A stretch of DNA of 64,000 bases from Ilyomonas sp965214235 (GTDB taxonomy: Bacteria > Bacteroidota > Bacteroidia > Chitinophagales > Chitinophagaceae). The DNA lies in contig CBDCBH010000003.1 of assembly GCA_965214235.1 (NCBI GenBank), positions 930,001 through 994,000 of the forward strand, read 5' to 3'. Below are positions 44,067 to 52,914 of the stretch, one piece after another (position 1 is the first letter of the stretch; each line of letters begins with the position of its first letter). The translations under genes were made by a program, and so were the position numbers. The notes beneath the pieces were generated by a model, which was not told the origin of the DNA, made no database searches, and saw only the letters and a program-made list of their open reading frames with translations.

Positions 44067-44209
44067 TTAGATTGTGAACACTTACAATACGACAAACAAT
44101 AAATAGAAAGCGACATAATAAAATACATCATTTATAACCGGAACGAGGCTAAATATATTTTCTGGATATGCATATGCAGCATTATAAATAGCAGAACACA
44201 ATCATTATA

Positions 44210-44250
44210 AAAAGCCCCGCTTGCATCGAAACAAGCAGGGCTTTTGTTTT
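44210..44250. terminator. Hairpin at the end of the malate dehydrogenase gene
   Basis: A 14-base pair of arms with one mismatch (AAAAGCCCCGCTTG with CAAGCAGGGCTTTT, 44210-44223 and 44232-44245) with an 8-base loop, and T-rich or A-rich tails on either side. It lies 15 bases beyond the stop of the minus-strand mdh gene and can end transcription from either side. Confidence 0.75.
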
Positions 44251-44264
44251 ACTATAAAATAATT

Positions 44265-45194
44265 TTACAACGTTTTCAATACATCATTCATACTTCTTAC
44301 CGCATCAGCGCTTTTATTAAAGGCTGTTTGTTCCTCTTCGTTCAAATGGTAATCAATAATTTTTTCCCAGCCACTTTCACCAATTACAACCGGAACACCA
44401 AGGCAAATATCTTTCTGCCCATACTCGCCTTCGAGCGACACACAACATGGAAATAGCTTCTTCTCATCGCGCACTACCGACCGCACCAACGCTGCCACTG
44501 CTGCGCCAGGCGCATACCAGGCAGAAGTGCCAATAAGTTTTGTTAGTGTTGCGCCGCCCACCATTGTATCGGCAACAATTTGTTTTTGCTGTTCTTCTGA
44601 TAACAGGGTTGCTACCGGCAAACTGTTCCAGGTTGCATACCGGATTAAAGGTATCATTGTAGTATCGCCATGACCGCCGATAACGGTTGCATTCAAATCC
44701 TGCGGGGAACAGTTCAAAGCTTTGCTTAAATAAAATTTAAACCGTGCGCTGTCTAAAATACCGCCCATTCCAATAATCCGGTTTTTTGGTAAACCGCTGC
44801 TTTGCAAAGCGAGGTACGTCATTGTATCCATGGGATTCGATACTAAAATAAAAATCGCATCAGGCGAATGTTGCAGCACATTTTGCACCACCGTTTTAAT
44901 GATGCCCGCATTGGTGCCAATTAGTTCTTCACGTGTCATACCGGGCTTGCGCGGAATGCCTGAAGTAATCACCACTACTTTACTGTTTGCCGTTTGCTCA
45001 TAATTGTTGGTGCAACCTGTAATGCGTGTGTCGTAGTGCAGCAGGGCTGCCGTTTGGCGCATGTCCATCGCTTTACCTTCGGCAAGACCTTCTTTAATAT
45101 CAAGCAATATTAATTCTTCGCAAAGTGCAGCGCGACTAATGTTGTCGGCGCAAGTAGCGCCCACGGCTCCGGCGCCAATAACTGTAATTTTCAT
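44265..45194 (-). CDS. mdh: Malate dehydrogenase, NAD-dependent
   Basis: The enzyme oxidises malate to oxaloacetate in the citric acid cycle. The 309-residue sequence has the NAD motif GAGAVGAT (residues 7-14), an acidic residue after it (Asp32), and the malate-specific loop IPRKPGMTRE with the arginines Arg82 and Arg88 that bind the dicarboxylate. The catalytic motif GGHGDT has His175, and a third arginine is expected near residue 151 (SARF). The form is the LDH-like MDH of Bacteroidota and related phyla (no separate dimeric E. coli type). Lactate dehydrogenase would have a Gln where Arg82 stands, so that alternative is unlikely. It follows a thioredoxin-like gene on the same strand, with 33 bases between. 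Confidence 0.93.
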   Translation of the reverse strand: MKITVIGAGAVGATCADNISRAALCEELILLDIKEGLAEGKAMDMRQTAALLHYDTRITGCTNNYEQTANSKVVVITSGIPRKPGMTREELIGTNAGIIKTVVQNVLQHSPDAIFILVSNPMDTMTYLALQSSGLPKNRIIGMGGILDSARFKFYLSKALNCSPQDLNATVIGGHGDTTMIPLIRYATWNSLPVATLLSEEQQKQIVADTMVGGATLTKLIGTSAWYAPGAAVAALVRSVVRDEKKLFPCCVSLEGEYGQKDICLGVPVVIGESGWEKIIDYHLNEEEQTAFNKSADAVRSMNDVLKTL

Positions 45195-45227
45195 ATTCGG
45201 TTTTTGTAATGAAGCAATTTGTTTTTA

Positions 45228-45737
45228 TTACGATTTCTTTATTAACTCTGCAATGGTTTGAGGGTTGGTGCCGCCTTCATAAACTTTTAAAAACCTGCCT
45301 TTCTTATCGTACACAGCCATAAACGGTGTTGAAGGAATTTTATAAAACGGAACAAAAAAATAATTCACATCTCTCCCAAAAATAATGTTGCTAAAGTGGC
45401 TTAACCCGTAAGTATCTGCAAAGTCTTTTATTTGCTGCGGTGTATGGTAGCTTACCCAAACCAACTCAACATTTTTCAGCTTGTCCATATCAGTTACCCA
45501 TTCTTTCGCAGTCATCTGGCAATGCCCGCAATCAGGACTGAAATAAATAATAACCGTTGGCTTTTTTTCGGGCAACTGATTTTTAGTAAACCAGCTACTG
45601 TCGGGCTGAAGAATTGCGAAGTAAGGAATTTTATGTGTTTTTTTATAAGCCGGAACGGTGTCAAACTCATTGTTATCCTGCGCAAGAAGCGCAGTAAAAC
45701 TCATCAGTAGCATCATTATAAATATCAGCTTCTTCAT
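45228..45737 (-). CDS. Thioredoxin-like (TlpA/redoxin) exported protein
   Basis: The protein has 169 residues with a signal peptide (to about residue 20, LLAQ). The thioredoxin fold carries a CGHC active site (Cys70-Gly-His-Cys73) in YFSPDCGHCQM, preceded by the strand PTVIIYF, as in TlpA-like oxidoreductases of the Bacteroidota periplasm. A cis-proline motif (IPSTPFM) follows later. The redox role could be reduction of disulfides, cytochrome c maturation or peroxide defence, and the partner is not known. It lies 33 bases before mdh on the same strand, so it may be co-transcribed with it. Confidence 0.88.
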   Translation of the reverse strand: MKKLIFIMMLLMSFTALLAQDNNEFDTVPAYKKTHKIPYFAILQPDSSWFTKNQLPEKKPTVIIYFSPDCGHCQMTAKEWVTDMDKLKNVELVWVSYHTPQQIKDFADTYGLSHFSNIIFGRDVNYFFVPFYKIPSTPFMAVYDKKGRFLKVYEGGTNPQTIAELIKKS

Positions 45738-45869
45738 ACCTCTTTTCTTTTGTCAAAGATGTGATGAAATTATGAATAAGTAAATCGGCAATTGTATTTT
45801 AAGATAATTGTAAGCTATCATTATAATCTTACAAACAAGGTAGAATAACTATACTACTTATAAATTTAT

Positions 45870-48509
45870 TCACTTCAGCAAACTTTTAACTTCATTCAGT
45901 TTCAGCAAAGCTTCTACCGGTGTTAGGCGATTGATGTCTATCGTTTTTAAAAGCTCTCTTATTTCTGCAAACGTTTCGCTGTGCGCATCAAAAATAGAAA
46001 GCTGCATTCGCGATCCCGATAATTTTTTCATATTGTTTTCAAGTCTGCCAACTTCCGGTCTTCCTGTTTTTCTTTCTTCCCAACTTTCCAACTCGCCCTC
46101 ATCCCTGCTCTCTAACTGTTTTAAAATTTCATTCGCGCGATTCACCAACTCCGGTGGCATCCCCGCCATCTTCGCTACATGAATACCAAAGCTATGCGTG
46201 CTGCCGCCGGGTGCCAGCTTGCGTAAAAAAATAATGCGGTTATTAATTTCTTTGTTGGTGATGTGATAATTTTTTACACGTGGCAATTCCCTTTCCAATT
46301 CATTCAACTCGTGGTAATGCGTGGCGAATAATGTTTTTGGCGCCATAGGCGAATTGTGCAAATACTCGGCAATGCTCCACGCGATGGAGATGCCATCATA
46401 AGTTGATGTGCCGCGCCCGATTTCATCCAGTAAAATCAAACTACGTTCAGAAATATTGTTGATGATGCTCGCTGTTTCGTTCATCTCTACCATAAACGTG
46501 CTTTCGCCGCCGCTTACATTATCGCTTGCACCAACTCTTGTAAATATCTTATCGGTTAGCGGAATATCCGCTTCAGCCGCAGGCACAAAAGAACCGATAT
46601 GAGCCATCAAAGTAATCAATGCAGTTTGTCGCAGCAACGCGCTTTTCCCGCTCATGTTCGGACCTGTTAAAATAATAATTTGCTCACCATTCGGATCGAG
46701 TGTTATATCATTCGCAATATATTGTTCACCCGCAGGCAAATTGCGTTCAATTACAGGATGGCGGCTTTCTTTTAATTGCAGTTGCAAGCCATTGTGCAGC
46801 TGGGGTTTTTTATAATTGAATTGAACCGCATTAACTGTAAAGCACAACAAACAATCGAGCGTGGCAAGAATGTTTCCATTCACTTGCAATGGTGCGATAT
46901 AATCCTGCATTTCCAGCAACAGCTTATTGTATAATTGGGCTTCTATTGCTAATATTTTTTCTTCTGCGCCGGTAATGCTTTCTTCATATTCTTTTAGTTC
47001 GGGCGTAATGTATCGTTCGGCATTAGCAAGCGTTTGTTTTCGTATCCATTCGGGCGGCACTTTGTTTTTATGCAAATTGGTTACTTCCAAATAATAACCA
47101 AACACATTATTGTAACTGATTTTGAGTGATGCAATGCCTGTGGCTTCGGCTTCGCGCTGCTGAATGTTGATTAAGAAACCTTTTCCTGTTACAGCAATGT
47201 TTCTTAATCTGTCCAGCTCTTCATTCACGCCTTTGTTAATCACAGCCCCTTTGGCTGATGACACCGGCGGATCGGGCGTTATATCATGAGTTATTTTTTC
47301 AACAAGATAAGAACAGTTGTTCAGCGCATCGCCCAACCGTTTTAAATAATCATTGTTCGATGATGAACATAACTGCTTAATAACTGCCGTGTGCTGCAAG
47401 CCTTTGGCAAGATGAAGCACTTCGCGCGGATTAATTTTGTGCGATGGAATTTTGCTTGCTAAGCGCTCTATATCGCCGCATTGTTTAATAAAAGATTGCA
47501 GTTGTTTTCTTTTATCAACTTCTTTAATAAAATAACCCACTGCATTTAACCGCTCATTTATTTTATTGATGTCTTTTAACGGCATTACAATCCAGCGGCG
47601 CAGCAAGCGCGCACCCATCGGGCTTACTGTGTTATCCAACACTTTTAATAAACTGTTGCTGTTTTCTGCTGTGCCGATAATTTCTAAATTGCGGATAGTG
47701 AACCGATCCATCCATAAAAAATCATCGCGCTCAATGCGCTGTACCGTTGTAATGTGTTGCAGGTTGGGATGCTCCGTTTCTTTTAAATAATGAAGCACCG
47801 CGCCGGCTGCAACAATGCCATTTTGCAAACCTTCAATACCAAAGCCTTTAAGCGAGTGCGTTCCAAAATGTTTCAGCAAATTTTCAGTAGCAAAAGCTTC
47901 TTCCCAAATCCAGCTTTCCAAAGTGTAAGTGTACCATTTTACACCAAAGGTTTCTTTAAAGTGTTTTTGCAGATTGCGTTGAAAAATAACCTCTGCCGGT
48001 TTAAGGCTTTGCAACAGCTTATCGGCGTATTCAACATCACCTTCGGCAGCAAAAAATTCACCCGTTGAAATATCAAGAAACGCAATGCCAATACCGCTTT
48101 GCGCAAAATGAACGGCGGCTAAAAAGTTGTTGCTGTTGTGCTCTAACAGCTTTTCATTTGTTGCAGTTCCGGGTGTTACCATTTCGGTTACGCCACGCTT
48201 CACAATGCCTTTTGTATTTTTCGGATCTTCAAGCTGATCGCATATCGCAACGCGATAACCTGCCTTTACCAATTTATGCAGATATGTATCTAACGCATGA
48301 TGCGGAAACCCTGCCAGTTCGCTTGATGATGGCGCGCTGTTGTTGCGCTTGGTTAATGTAATTCCCAACACTTGTGAAGCCTTGATGGCATCTTCGCCGA
48401 ACGTCTCATAAAAATCGCCCACCCGAAACAACAAAATGGCATCCGGATATTTTTGCTTGATAGCCAGATGCTGCTGCATCATTGGTGTTTCCGAACCCGA
48501 CTTTGCCAT
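45870..48509 (-). CDS. mutS: DNA mismatch repair protein MutS
   Basis: MutS recognises mismatches and small loops and starts repair with MutL. From the ATG at 48509 it has about 879 residues; three residues more from a TTG at 48518 are unlikely. Domain I contains the mismatch-reading motif GDFYETF (Phe33, Glu35). The connector, lever and clamp regions follow. The ATPase at the C-terminus has Walker A TGPNMSGKS, the conserved SGGESTFMVEM, Walker B ILLDEIGRGTSTYDG and the THYHEL motif. The C-terminal tail ends with a helix-rich region (LNEVKSLLK). All signature parts are complete, so a normal MutS function is likely. Confidence 0.97.
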   Translation of the reverse strand: MAKSGSETPMMQQHLAIKQKYPDAILLFRVGDFYETFGEDAIKASQVLGITLTKRNNSAPSSSELAGFPHHALDTYLHKLVKAGYRVAICDQLEDPKNTKGIVKRGVTEMVTPGTATNEKLLEHNSNNFLAAVHFAQSGIGIAFLDISTGEFFAAEGDVEYADKLLQSLKPAEVIFQRNLQKHFKETFGVKWYTYTLESWIWEEAFATENLLKHFGTHSLKGFGIEGLQNGIVAAGAVLHYLKETEHPNLQHITTVQRIERDDFLWMDRFTIRNLEIIGTAENSNSLLKVLDNTVSPMGARLLRRWIVMPLKDINKINERLNAVGYFIKEVDKRKQLQSFIKQCGDIERLASKIPSHKINPREVLHLAKGLQHTAVIKQLCSSSNNDYLKRLGDALNNCSYLVEKITHDITPDPPVSSAKGAVINKGVNEELDRLRNIAVTGKGFLINIQQREAEATGIASLKISYNNVFGYYLEVTNLHKNKVPPEWIRKQTLANAERYITPELKEYEESITGAEEKILAIEAQLYNKLLLEMQDYIAPLQVNGNILATLDCLLCFTVNAVQFNYKKPQLHNGLQLQLKESRHPVIERNLPAGEQYIANDITLDPNGEQIIILTGPNMSGKSALLRQTALITLMAHIGSFVPAAEADIPLTDKIFTRVGASDNVSGGESTFMVEMNETASIINNISERSLILLDEIGRGTSTYDGISIAWSIAEYLHNSPMAPKTLFATHYHELNELERELPRVKNYHITNKEINNRIIFLRKLAPGGSTHSFGIHVAKMAGMPPELVNRANEILKQLESRDEGELESWEERKTGRPEVGRLENNMKKLSGSRMQLSIFDAHSETFAEIRELLKTIDINRLTPVEALLKLNEVKSLLK

Positions 48510-48515
48510 AGAAAG

Positions 48516-48523
48516 CAAATATA
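48516..48523 (-). promoter_or_regulatory. -7 element six bases before the mutS ATG
   Basis: The octamer TATATTTG on the minus strand ends six bases before the start codon at 48509. As at 5668 and 7431, this would give a leaderless or very short leader. No -33 element at the usual distance. Confidence 0.45.
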
Positions 48524-48908
48524 AATGTTAGATGATAGATAAGGGAAATGAGCCGTGAGAGTTGAGCTTTGAATAGAAGAATGCAAACCAAAACCTTTTA
48601 TAAAAAACCGAAATCATATTCCTTAAAAACGCATAAAAACAAACCCTTGCGCAGGCTTGTTTTTTAATATGCAACGGGCTTACATTAATTGCGCTTAACT
48701 TATGCTTAAAGATAATCAAACGTGTTTTATAACAACAGCTTCCGCTTTACCTTAGTGCTGTTATTGCTAATGAAACAGCTTGTTTACAAAGCATAACATC
48801 AACATTATATAGTTCTCATGTGTTATAAAGCCGGATGCAGTTTCTACTGTGTCCTTTTTTATTTGTAAGAGAAGAAGCCATACTTTTAAACCGTAAATCA
48901 ATAACGAT
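48524..48908. other. Divergent intergenic stretch before GH95
   Basis: No gene found. It holds a weak hairpin (AAAAACAAACC with GGCTTGTTTTT, 48635-48645 and 48654-48664), which includes a TAAAAACAAA-type core at 48634, and AT-rich promoter-like DNA for GH95 but no TAnnTTTG at the expected distance. Confidence 0.4.
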
Positions 48909-51371
48909 ATGCGGCTGTTTTTTCTCTTCTTTTTTTATTGTTTTTGTTATTTGTTTTCTTCTGCGCAAAACGAAAATAAGTTGTGGTACGAACAGCCCGC
49001 TAAGGTGTGGACAGAAGCGTTACCCTTAGGCAACGGACGCGTTGGCGCTATGGTATTTGGAGGTGTGAAAGATGAATTGCTGCAACTGAATGAAGCCACA
49101 CTTTGGTCGGGCGGTCCGGTAAAGCACAACATCAATCCTGAAGCAAAAAATTATCTTCCCAAAGCACGGGCTGCTTTGTTCTCCAACCAACTTGACAGCG
49201 CAGAATACTACACAAAAAAAATGCAGGGAGTTTTCTCCCAAAATTATTTGCCGCTTGGCGATGTTACCATTCATCAGCAATTGCCGGAAGCCACGCCCAC
49301 AGCCTATTACAGAGATTTAAACATAGCGAACGCAACTTCAATTACAAAGTTTACAGTTGATGGAATTGAATACAAAAGAGAAGCGTTTATTTCGGCTCCC
49401 GCACAAGTGATGGTGATGCGCATTACAGCCAGCCAACCCAAGCATTTAACACTGGATATTGGCTTGAAAAGTTTGTTGCATTATCAAACTAAAACCGTTG
49501 GGAACGATGAATTTATTCTACATGGCAAAGCACCGGCACATAGCGATCCTTCTTATCATGACGGCGCTAACCCAATTGTGTATGAAGACACATCGGGCTG
49601 CAACGGAATGCGGTTTGAACTGCAAATGAAAGCCTCATTAAAAGATGGAATCATAACATGCGACACAAGTGGTTTGCACATTCAAAACGCTTCGGAAGTG
49701 GTGCTGATATTCTCTTCGGCAACTTCTTTTAACGGCTTTGATAAATGCCCCGATAATGATGGTAAAGATGAACATGCCATCACTGCTAACTACTTATCAA
49801 AAGCATCTGTAAAAACATACACCCGATTGCTGAATGAGCATCTTGCCGACTATCATCATTTTTACAATCGTGTATCGCTTCGCATCAACGATAGCTCTGT
49901 TAATTCATCAAATTTACCAACCGATAAAAGGCTGGCTGCTTACACAAAAGTCAACAACGATAACGGTTTGGAAGTGCTGTATTTTAATTACGGTCGTTAC
50001 TTATTAATTTCTTCTTCCCGCACGCCCGATGCGCCTGCCAATTTGCAAGGCATCTGGAACAAAGACATTCAGCCGCCATGGAGTTCTAATTACACTACCA
50101 ACATTAATGTGCAAATGAATTATTGGATGAGTGAAGAATGCAACTTGTCTGAATTGCATCAACCTTTGATTAACCTGATTGAACATTTATATAAAACAGG
50201 GCAGGCGACCGCCAAAGAATTTTATGGCGCGAATGGTTGGGTGGTACATCACAATTCCGATATCTGGGCGTTATCCAATCCGGTGGGTAATAAAGGCGAT
50301 GGCGACCCAAAGTGGGCAAACTGGAGCATGGGTGCAAACTGGTTGTGCCGAGATTTGTGGGAGCATTATTTGTTTACGGAAAACAAAACTTTTTTGCGCG
50401 ATACCGCTTACCCGTTAATGAAAGAAGCGGCGCATTTTACGTTCGATTGGCTGGTGCCGGATAGCAGCGGTCATCTGGTTACAGCGCCTTCTGTATCGCC
50501 CGAAAATGTGTACTATTATGATGGCAAAAAACAATCAGGAATATCCGTTGCTACCACAATGGATATGAGCATCATCCGCGACTTATTTCATCATCTTATT
50601 GAAGCAACAAAATTGTTGAATGTAGATGCGGCTTTCCGCGATTCCATCATACAAAAAGAAAAGAAATTATATCCTTTGCAAATTGGTGTAAAAGAAAACA
50701 TCCAGGAATGGTATAAAGATTATGAAGATGTTGAGCCGCATCACCGCCACACTTCGCACCTGTTTGGCTTGTACCCGGGAACAGAAATTTATCCGTCAAC
50801 CACGCCGCAACTTGCCGCGGCAGCAAAGAAAACACTCGAGCTTCGCGGCGATGACGGAACAGGCTGGAGCCTTGCCTGGAAAGTGAATTTTTGGGCGCGA
50901 TTGCTCGATGGAAATCATGCTTATCTTTTGTTCAAAAAATTATTACGGCTTACTGAAGAAAGCAAAACCAATTACAGCGAAGGTGGCGGCGCCTATCCTA
51001 ATTTGTTTGATGCGCATCCTCCGTTTCAGATTGATGGAAATTTTGGAGGAACGGCCGGCATTGTTGAAATGATTTTACAGAGCCAGAATAACGAATTGTT
51101 TTTGTTACCTGCCTTGCCCGATGCGTGGGAAAGCGGTGCTGTAAAGGGTTTGCGGGCGCGCGGCGGTTTTGAAGTGGCAATAAAATGGAGTAAAAACAAA
51201 CTTACAAATGCAACCATCACTTCATTAAACGGTACTGTTTGCAACGTGCGAACAATGGTGCCGGTTGCTATTCCGTTATTGCATCTTCAGTCTATAAAAT
51301 CAAACATTGGTTATACGTTTTCTTTCAAAACAGAAAAAGGAAAAATGTACGAATTGTTAGCAGATAAGTAA
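48909..51371 (+). CDS. GH95 alpha-L-fucosidase-like glycoside hydrolase
   Basis: The 820-residue enzyme has a signal peptide (to about residue 20) and the GH95 layout: an N-terminal beta-sandwich (KLWYEQPAKVWTEALPLGNGRVGAMVFGG), a linker, an (alpha/alpha)6 barrel with long loops (TPDAPANLQGIWNKDIQPPWSSNYTTNINVQMNYW), and the family phrase HRHTSHLFGLYPG, followed by GDDGTGWSLAWKVNFWARLLDG. A final beta-domain completes it. GH95 enzymes are 1,2-alpha-L-fucosidases or galactosidases that remove the terminal sugar from xyloglucan, fucosylated oligosaccharides or mucin-type glycans. It is followed closely by a NIPSNAP gene. A copy of the 18-mer AATGGAGTAAAAACAAAC lies at 51184-51201. Confidence 0.92.
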   Translation: MRLFFLFFFYCFCYLFSSAQNENKLWYEQPAKVWTEALPLGNGRVGAMVFGGVKDELLQLNEATLWSGGPVKHNINPEAKNYLPKARAALFSNQLDSAEYYTKKMQGVFSQNYLPLGDVTIHQQLPEATPTAYYRDLNIANATSITKFTVDGIEYKREAFISAPAQVMVMRITASQPKHLTLDIGLKSLLHYQTKTVGNDEFILHGKAPAHSDPSYHDGANPIVYEDTSGCNGMRFELQMKASLKDGIITCDTSGLHIQNASEVVLIFSSATSFNGFDKCPDNDGKDEHAITANYLSKASVKTYTRLLNEHLADYHHFYNRVSLRINDSSVNSSNLPTDKRLAAYTKVNNDNGLEVLYFNYGRYLLISSSRTPDAPANLQGIWNKDIQPPWSSNYTTNINVQMNYWMSEECNLSELHQPLINLIEHLYKTGQATAKEFYGANGWVVHHNSDIWALSNPVGNKGDGDPKWANWSMGANWLCRDLWEHYLFTENKTFLRDTAYPLMKEAAHFTFDWLVPDSSGHLVTAPSVSPENVYYYDGKKQSGISVATTMDMSIIRDLFHHLIEATKLLNVDAAFRDSIIQKEKKLYPLQIGVKENIQEWYKDYEDVEPHHRHTSHLFGLYPGTEIYPSTTPQLAAAAKKTLELRGDDGTGWSLAWKVNFWARLLDGNHAYLLFKKLLRLTEESKTNYSEGGGAYPNLFDAHPPFQIDGNFGGTAGIVEMILQSQNNELFLLPALPDAWESGAVKGLRARGGFEVAIKWSKNKLTNATITSLNGTVCNVRTMVPVAIPLLHLQSIKSNIGYTFSFKTEKGKMYELLADK
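51184..51201 (+). repeat. 18-mer repeat AATGGAGTAAAAACAAAC, copy 2
   Basis: Lies inside the GH95 gene and encodes part of KWSKNKL. The identical 18 bases are at 15661-15678 and at 56553-56570. Confidence 0.85.
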
Positions 51372-51438
51372 GTATTGATTTTCTTTTTGCAACCGCATGT
51401 ATTTTCATTTTATCTTACGCCAAAAACGAAGATTGATT

Positions 51439-52215
51439 ATGTTGAAATCATTTATTAGTGTTGCTTGTTCGCTGCTGTTGGTAACAGCTTTCGCACAAAA
51501 AGAAAACGCCAGATCGTTTTACCAAATTTCGGTTTATCATTATAAAGATTCTTCACAGGAAAAAATTATCAGCCAATATCTCCAAAATGCTTTAGTGCCT
51601 GCGTTGCATCGCATGAATATAAAAACAGTAGGTGTTTTTACCTCACTTGCCAACGATACTTCAGCAGATAAAACCCTGTACGTTTTAATGCCCGTACATT
51701 CATTAAATGAAGTGGCTGAATTATACTCAAAACTCAATGTGGACGCTGCTTACAGCACAGCAGGCAAAGCCTACCTGGATGCTGCTTTTGATGCTGCGCC
51801 TTACACACGTATGGAAACCATTTTATTGCAGGCTTTTCCTTTGGCGACCAGCATTCAGAAACCGGAACTCAAAGCTCCAAACAAAGAGAGAGTGTATGAA
51901 TTGCGCAGCTATGAAGGTGCAACCGAAAAGCTTCATGCCAGCAAAATAAAAATGTTTAACACCGGCGATGAAGTGGGCATTTTTAAACGTCTAAATTTTA
52001 ATTCGGTATTTTATGCCGAAGTGCTTGCGGGCAGCCACATGCCGAACTTAATGTACATGACTACCTTTGAGAATATGCCCGACCGCGAAGCGCATTGGAA
52101 ACAATTTATGAATGATGATGCTTTTAAAAAATTGCTGGCGATGTCTGAATACGGGCACAATGTTTCAAAAGCTGATATTATTTTTGTACGACCTGCCAAT
52201 TATTCGGATTTGTAA
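51439..52215 (+). CDS. NIPSNAP-family exported protein
   Basis: From the ATG at 51439 the protein has about 258 residues with a signal peptide (to about residue 20, VTAFA). Two ferredoxin-like alpha/beta barrels of the dimeric NIPSNAP type follow: the first begins RSFYQISVYHYKDSSQEKI and the second begins VYELRSYEGATEKLHASKIKMF. The last part reads MTTFENMPDREAHWKQF. NIPSNAP proteins bind small molecules or act as scaffolds; in Bacteroidota they are often exported and found near glycoside hydrolases, with unknown role. It lies 67 bases after GH95 and probably belongs to its transcript. Confidence 0.87.
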   Translation: MLKSFISVACSLLLVTAFAQKENARSFYQISVYHYKDSSQEKIISQYLQNALVPALHRMNIKTVGVFTSLANDTSADKTLYVLMPVHSLNEVAELYSKLNVDAAYSTAGKAYLDAAFDAAPYTRMETILLQAFPLATSIQKPELKAPNKERVYELRSYEGATEKLHASKIKMFNTGDEVGIFKRLNFNSVFYAEVLAGSHMPNLMYMTTFENMPDREAHWKQFMNDDAFKKLLAMSEYGHNVSKADIIFVRPANYSDL

Positions 52216-52283
52216 ATAAATATCTTATTAACTTATTTCACAGCAATCTCCGGGCGTGTATTTGCGTTATAAACCAAAATTAA

Positions 52284-52317
52284 AAAGACCGCAAAAGCGA
52301 ATGCGGTTTTCTTTTTT
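52284..52317 (+). terminator. Terminator after the NIPSNAP gene
   Basis: A 6 bp core stem (ACCGCA with TGCGGT, 52288-52293 and 52302-52307), extended by A-T pairs, with a T-rich tail to 52317. It separates the NIPSNAP gene from the DUF2147 gene. Confidence 0.65.
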
Positions 52318-52327
52318 ATAATTGAAC

Positions 52328-52774
52328 ATGAAATATATCATCATGCTCGGCAGCTTACTGTTGCTGTTGATAACAGGCAAAGCTCAAGACAACCAAAACG
52401 CAATTATTGGCAAATGGATGTACGAAGAAAAAGACCTTATTGTTGAAGTGTATAAAGTGGACAACGACTATAAAGCGAAGGTAATTTGGTTTCATGATAG
52501 CAATGACACATTAACGCCAATAGATCAAAGATTGGATGTAAAAAATCCGGACAAACAATTGCGCAAAAGAAAATTATTAGGCATGGATATACTCTCTGAT
52601 TTGACGTATGACCCAAAAGAAAACAAATGGGTTAAAGGAAAAATTTACGATTCCACATCCGGCCGCACCTGGGATGCTACCGTTTGGCTCAACGATGCGC
52701 AAACATTGGAAGTGAGAGGTTATTACATTTTTAAATTTATTGGCAAAACCATAAAGTTTACAAGAATTTCATAA
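52328..52774 (+). CDS. DUF2147 exported protein
   Basis: The protein has 148 residues from the ATG at 52328; a TTG two codons earlier is less likely. A signal peptide (to about residue 19, ITGKAQ) is followed by the DUF2147 fold: IIGKWMYEEKDLIVEVYKV, then NPDKQLRKRKLLGMDIL, YDPKENKWVKGKIYDSTSG and VWLNDAQTLEVRGYY. Typical members are about 150 residues and work outside the cytoplasm, with no known activity; the fold resembles lipocalins or bacterial lipoproteins. It is separated from the NIPSNAP gene by a terminator, so it has its own transcript. Confidence 0.87.
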   Translation: MKYIIMLGSLLLLLITGKAQDNQNAIIGKWMYEEKDLIVEVYKVDNDYKAKVIWFHDSNDTLTPIDQRLDVKNPDKQLRKRKLLGMDILSDLTYDPKENKWVKGKIYDSTSGRTWDATVWLNDAQTLEVRGYYIFKFIGKTIKFTRIS

Positions 52775-52838
52775 GCGTATATTTTGTTCCATTCATCGCT
52801 TTGGGCTGTTACAAAATGTTCGCTTTATCCTGAGATCA

Positions 52839-52877
52839 GGGTTTGTTTTTATTCCATTTTTGCCTACTCCGGTGTTT
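52839..52877. repeat. Degraded copy of the CCCCGAAGGGG-type repeat
   Basis: GGGTTTGTTTTTATTCCATTTTTGCC and the following TACTCCGGTG align with GGGTTTGTTTTTATTGCAT and ACACCGGTGG of the copy at 57045-57127. It lies in the convergent intergenic stretch between the DUF2147 gene and the DUF4130 gene. Confidence 0.55.
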
Positions 52878-52914
52878 AAAATTTACATTTAATAAATGGT
52901 TCCAATCAACAAAA

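Larger units (their letters stand above)
43884..44264. other. Intergenic stretch, a short secretion-signal-like frame only
   Basis: Apart from a possible 31-codon frame (43971-44066) and a terminator before the malate dehydrogenase gene (44210-44250), I see nothing in this stretch. The part at 44067-44209 is AT-rich with no clear signal. Confidence 0.4.

Noticed and set aside
44265..45194. Lactate dehydrogenase
   Set aside because: The loop IPRKPGMTR carries the arginine that selects dicarboxylates, so malate dehydrogenase fits better.
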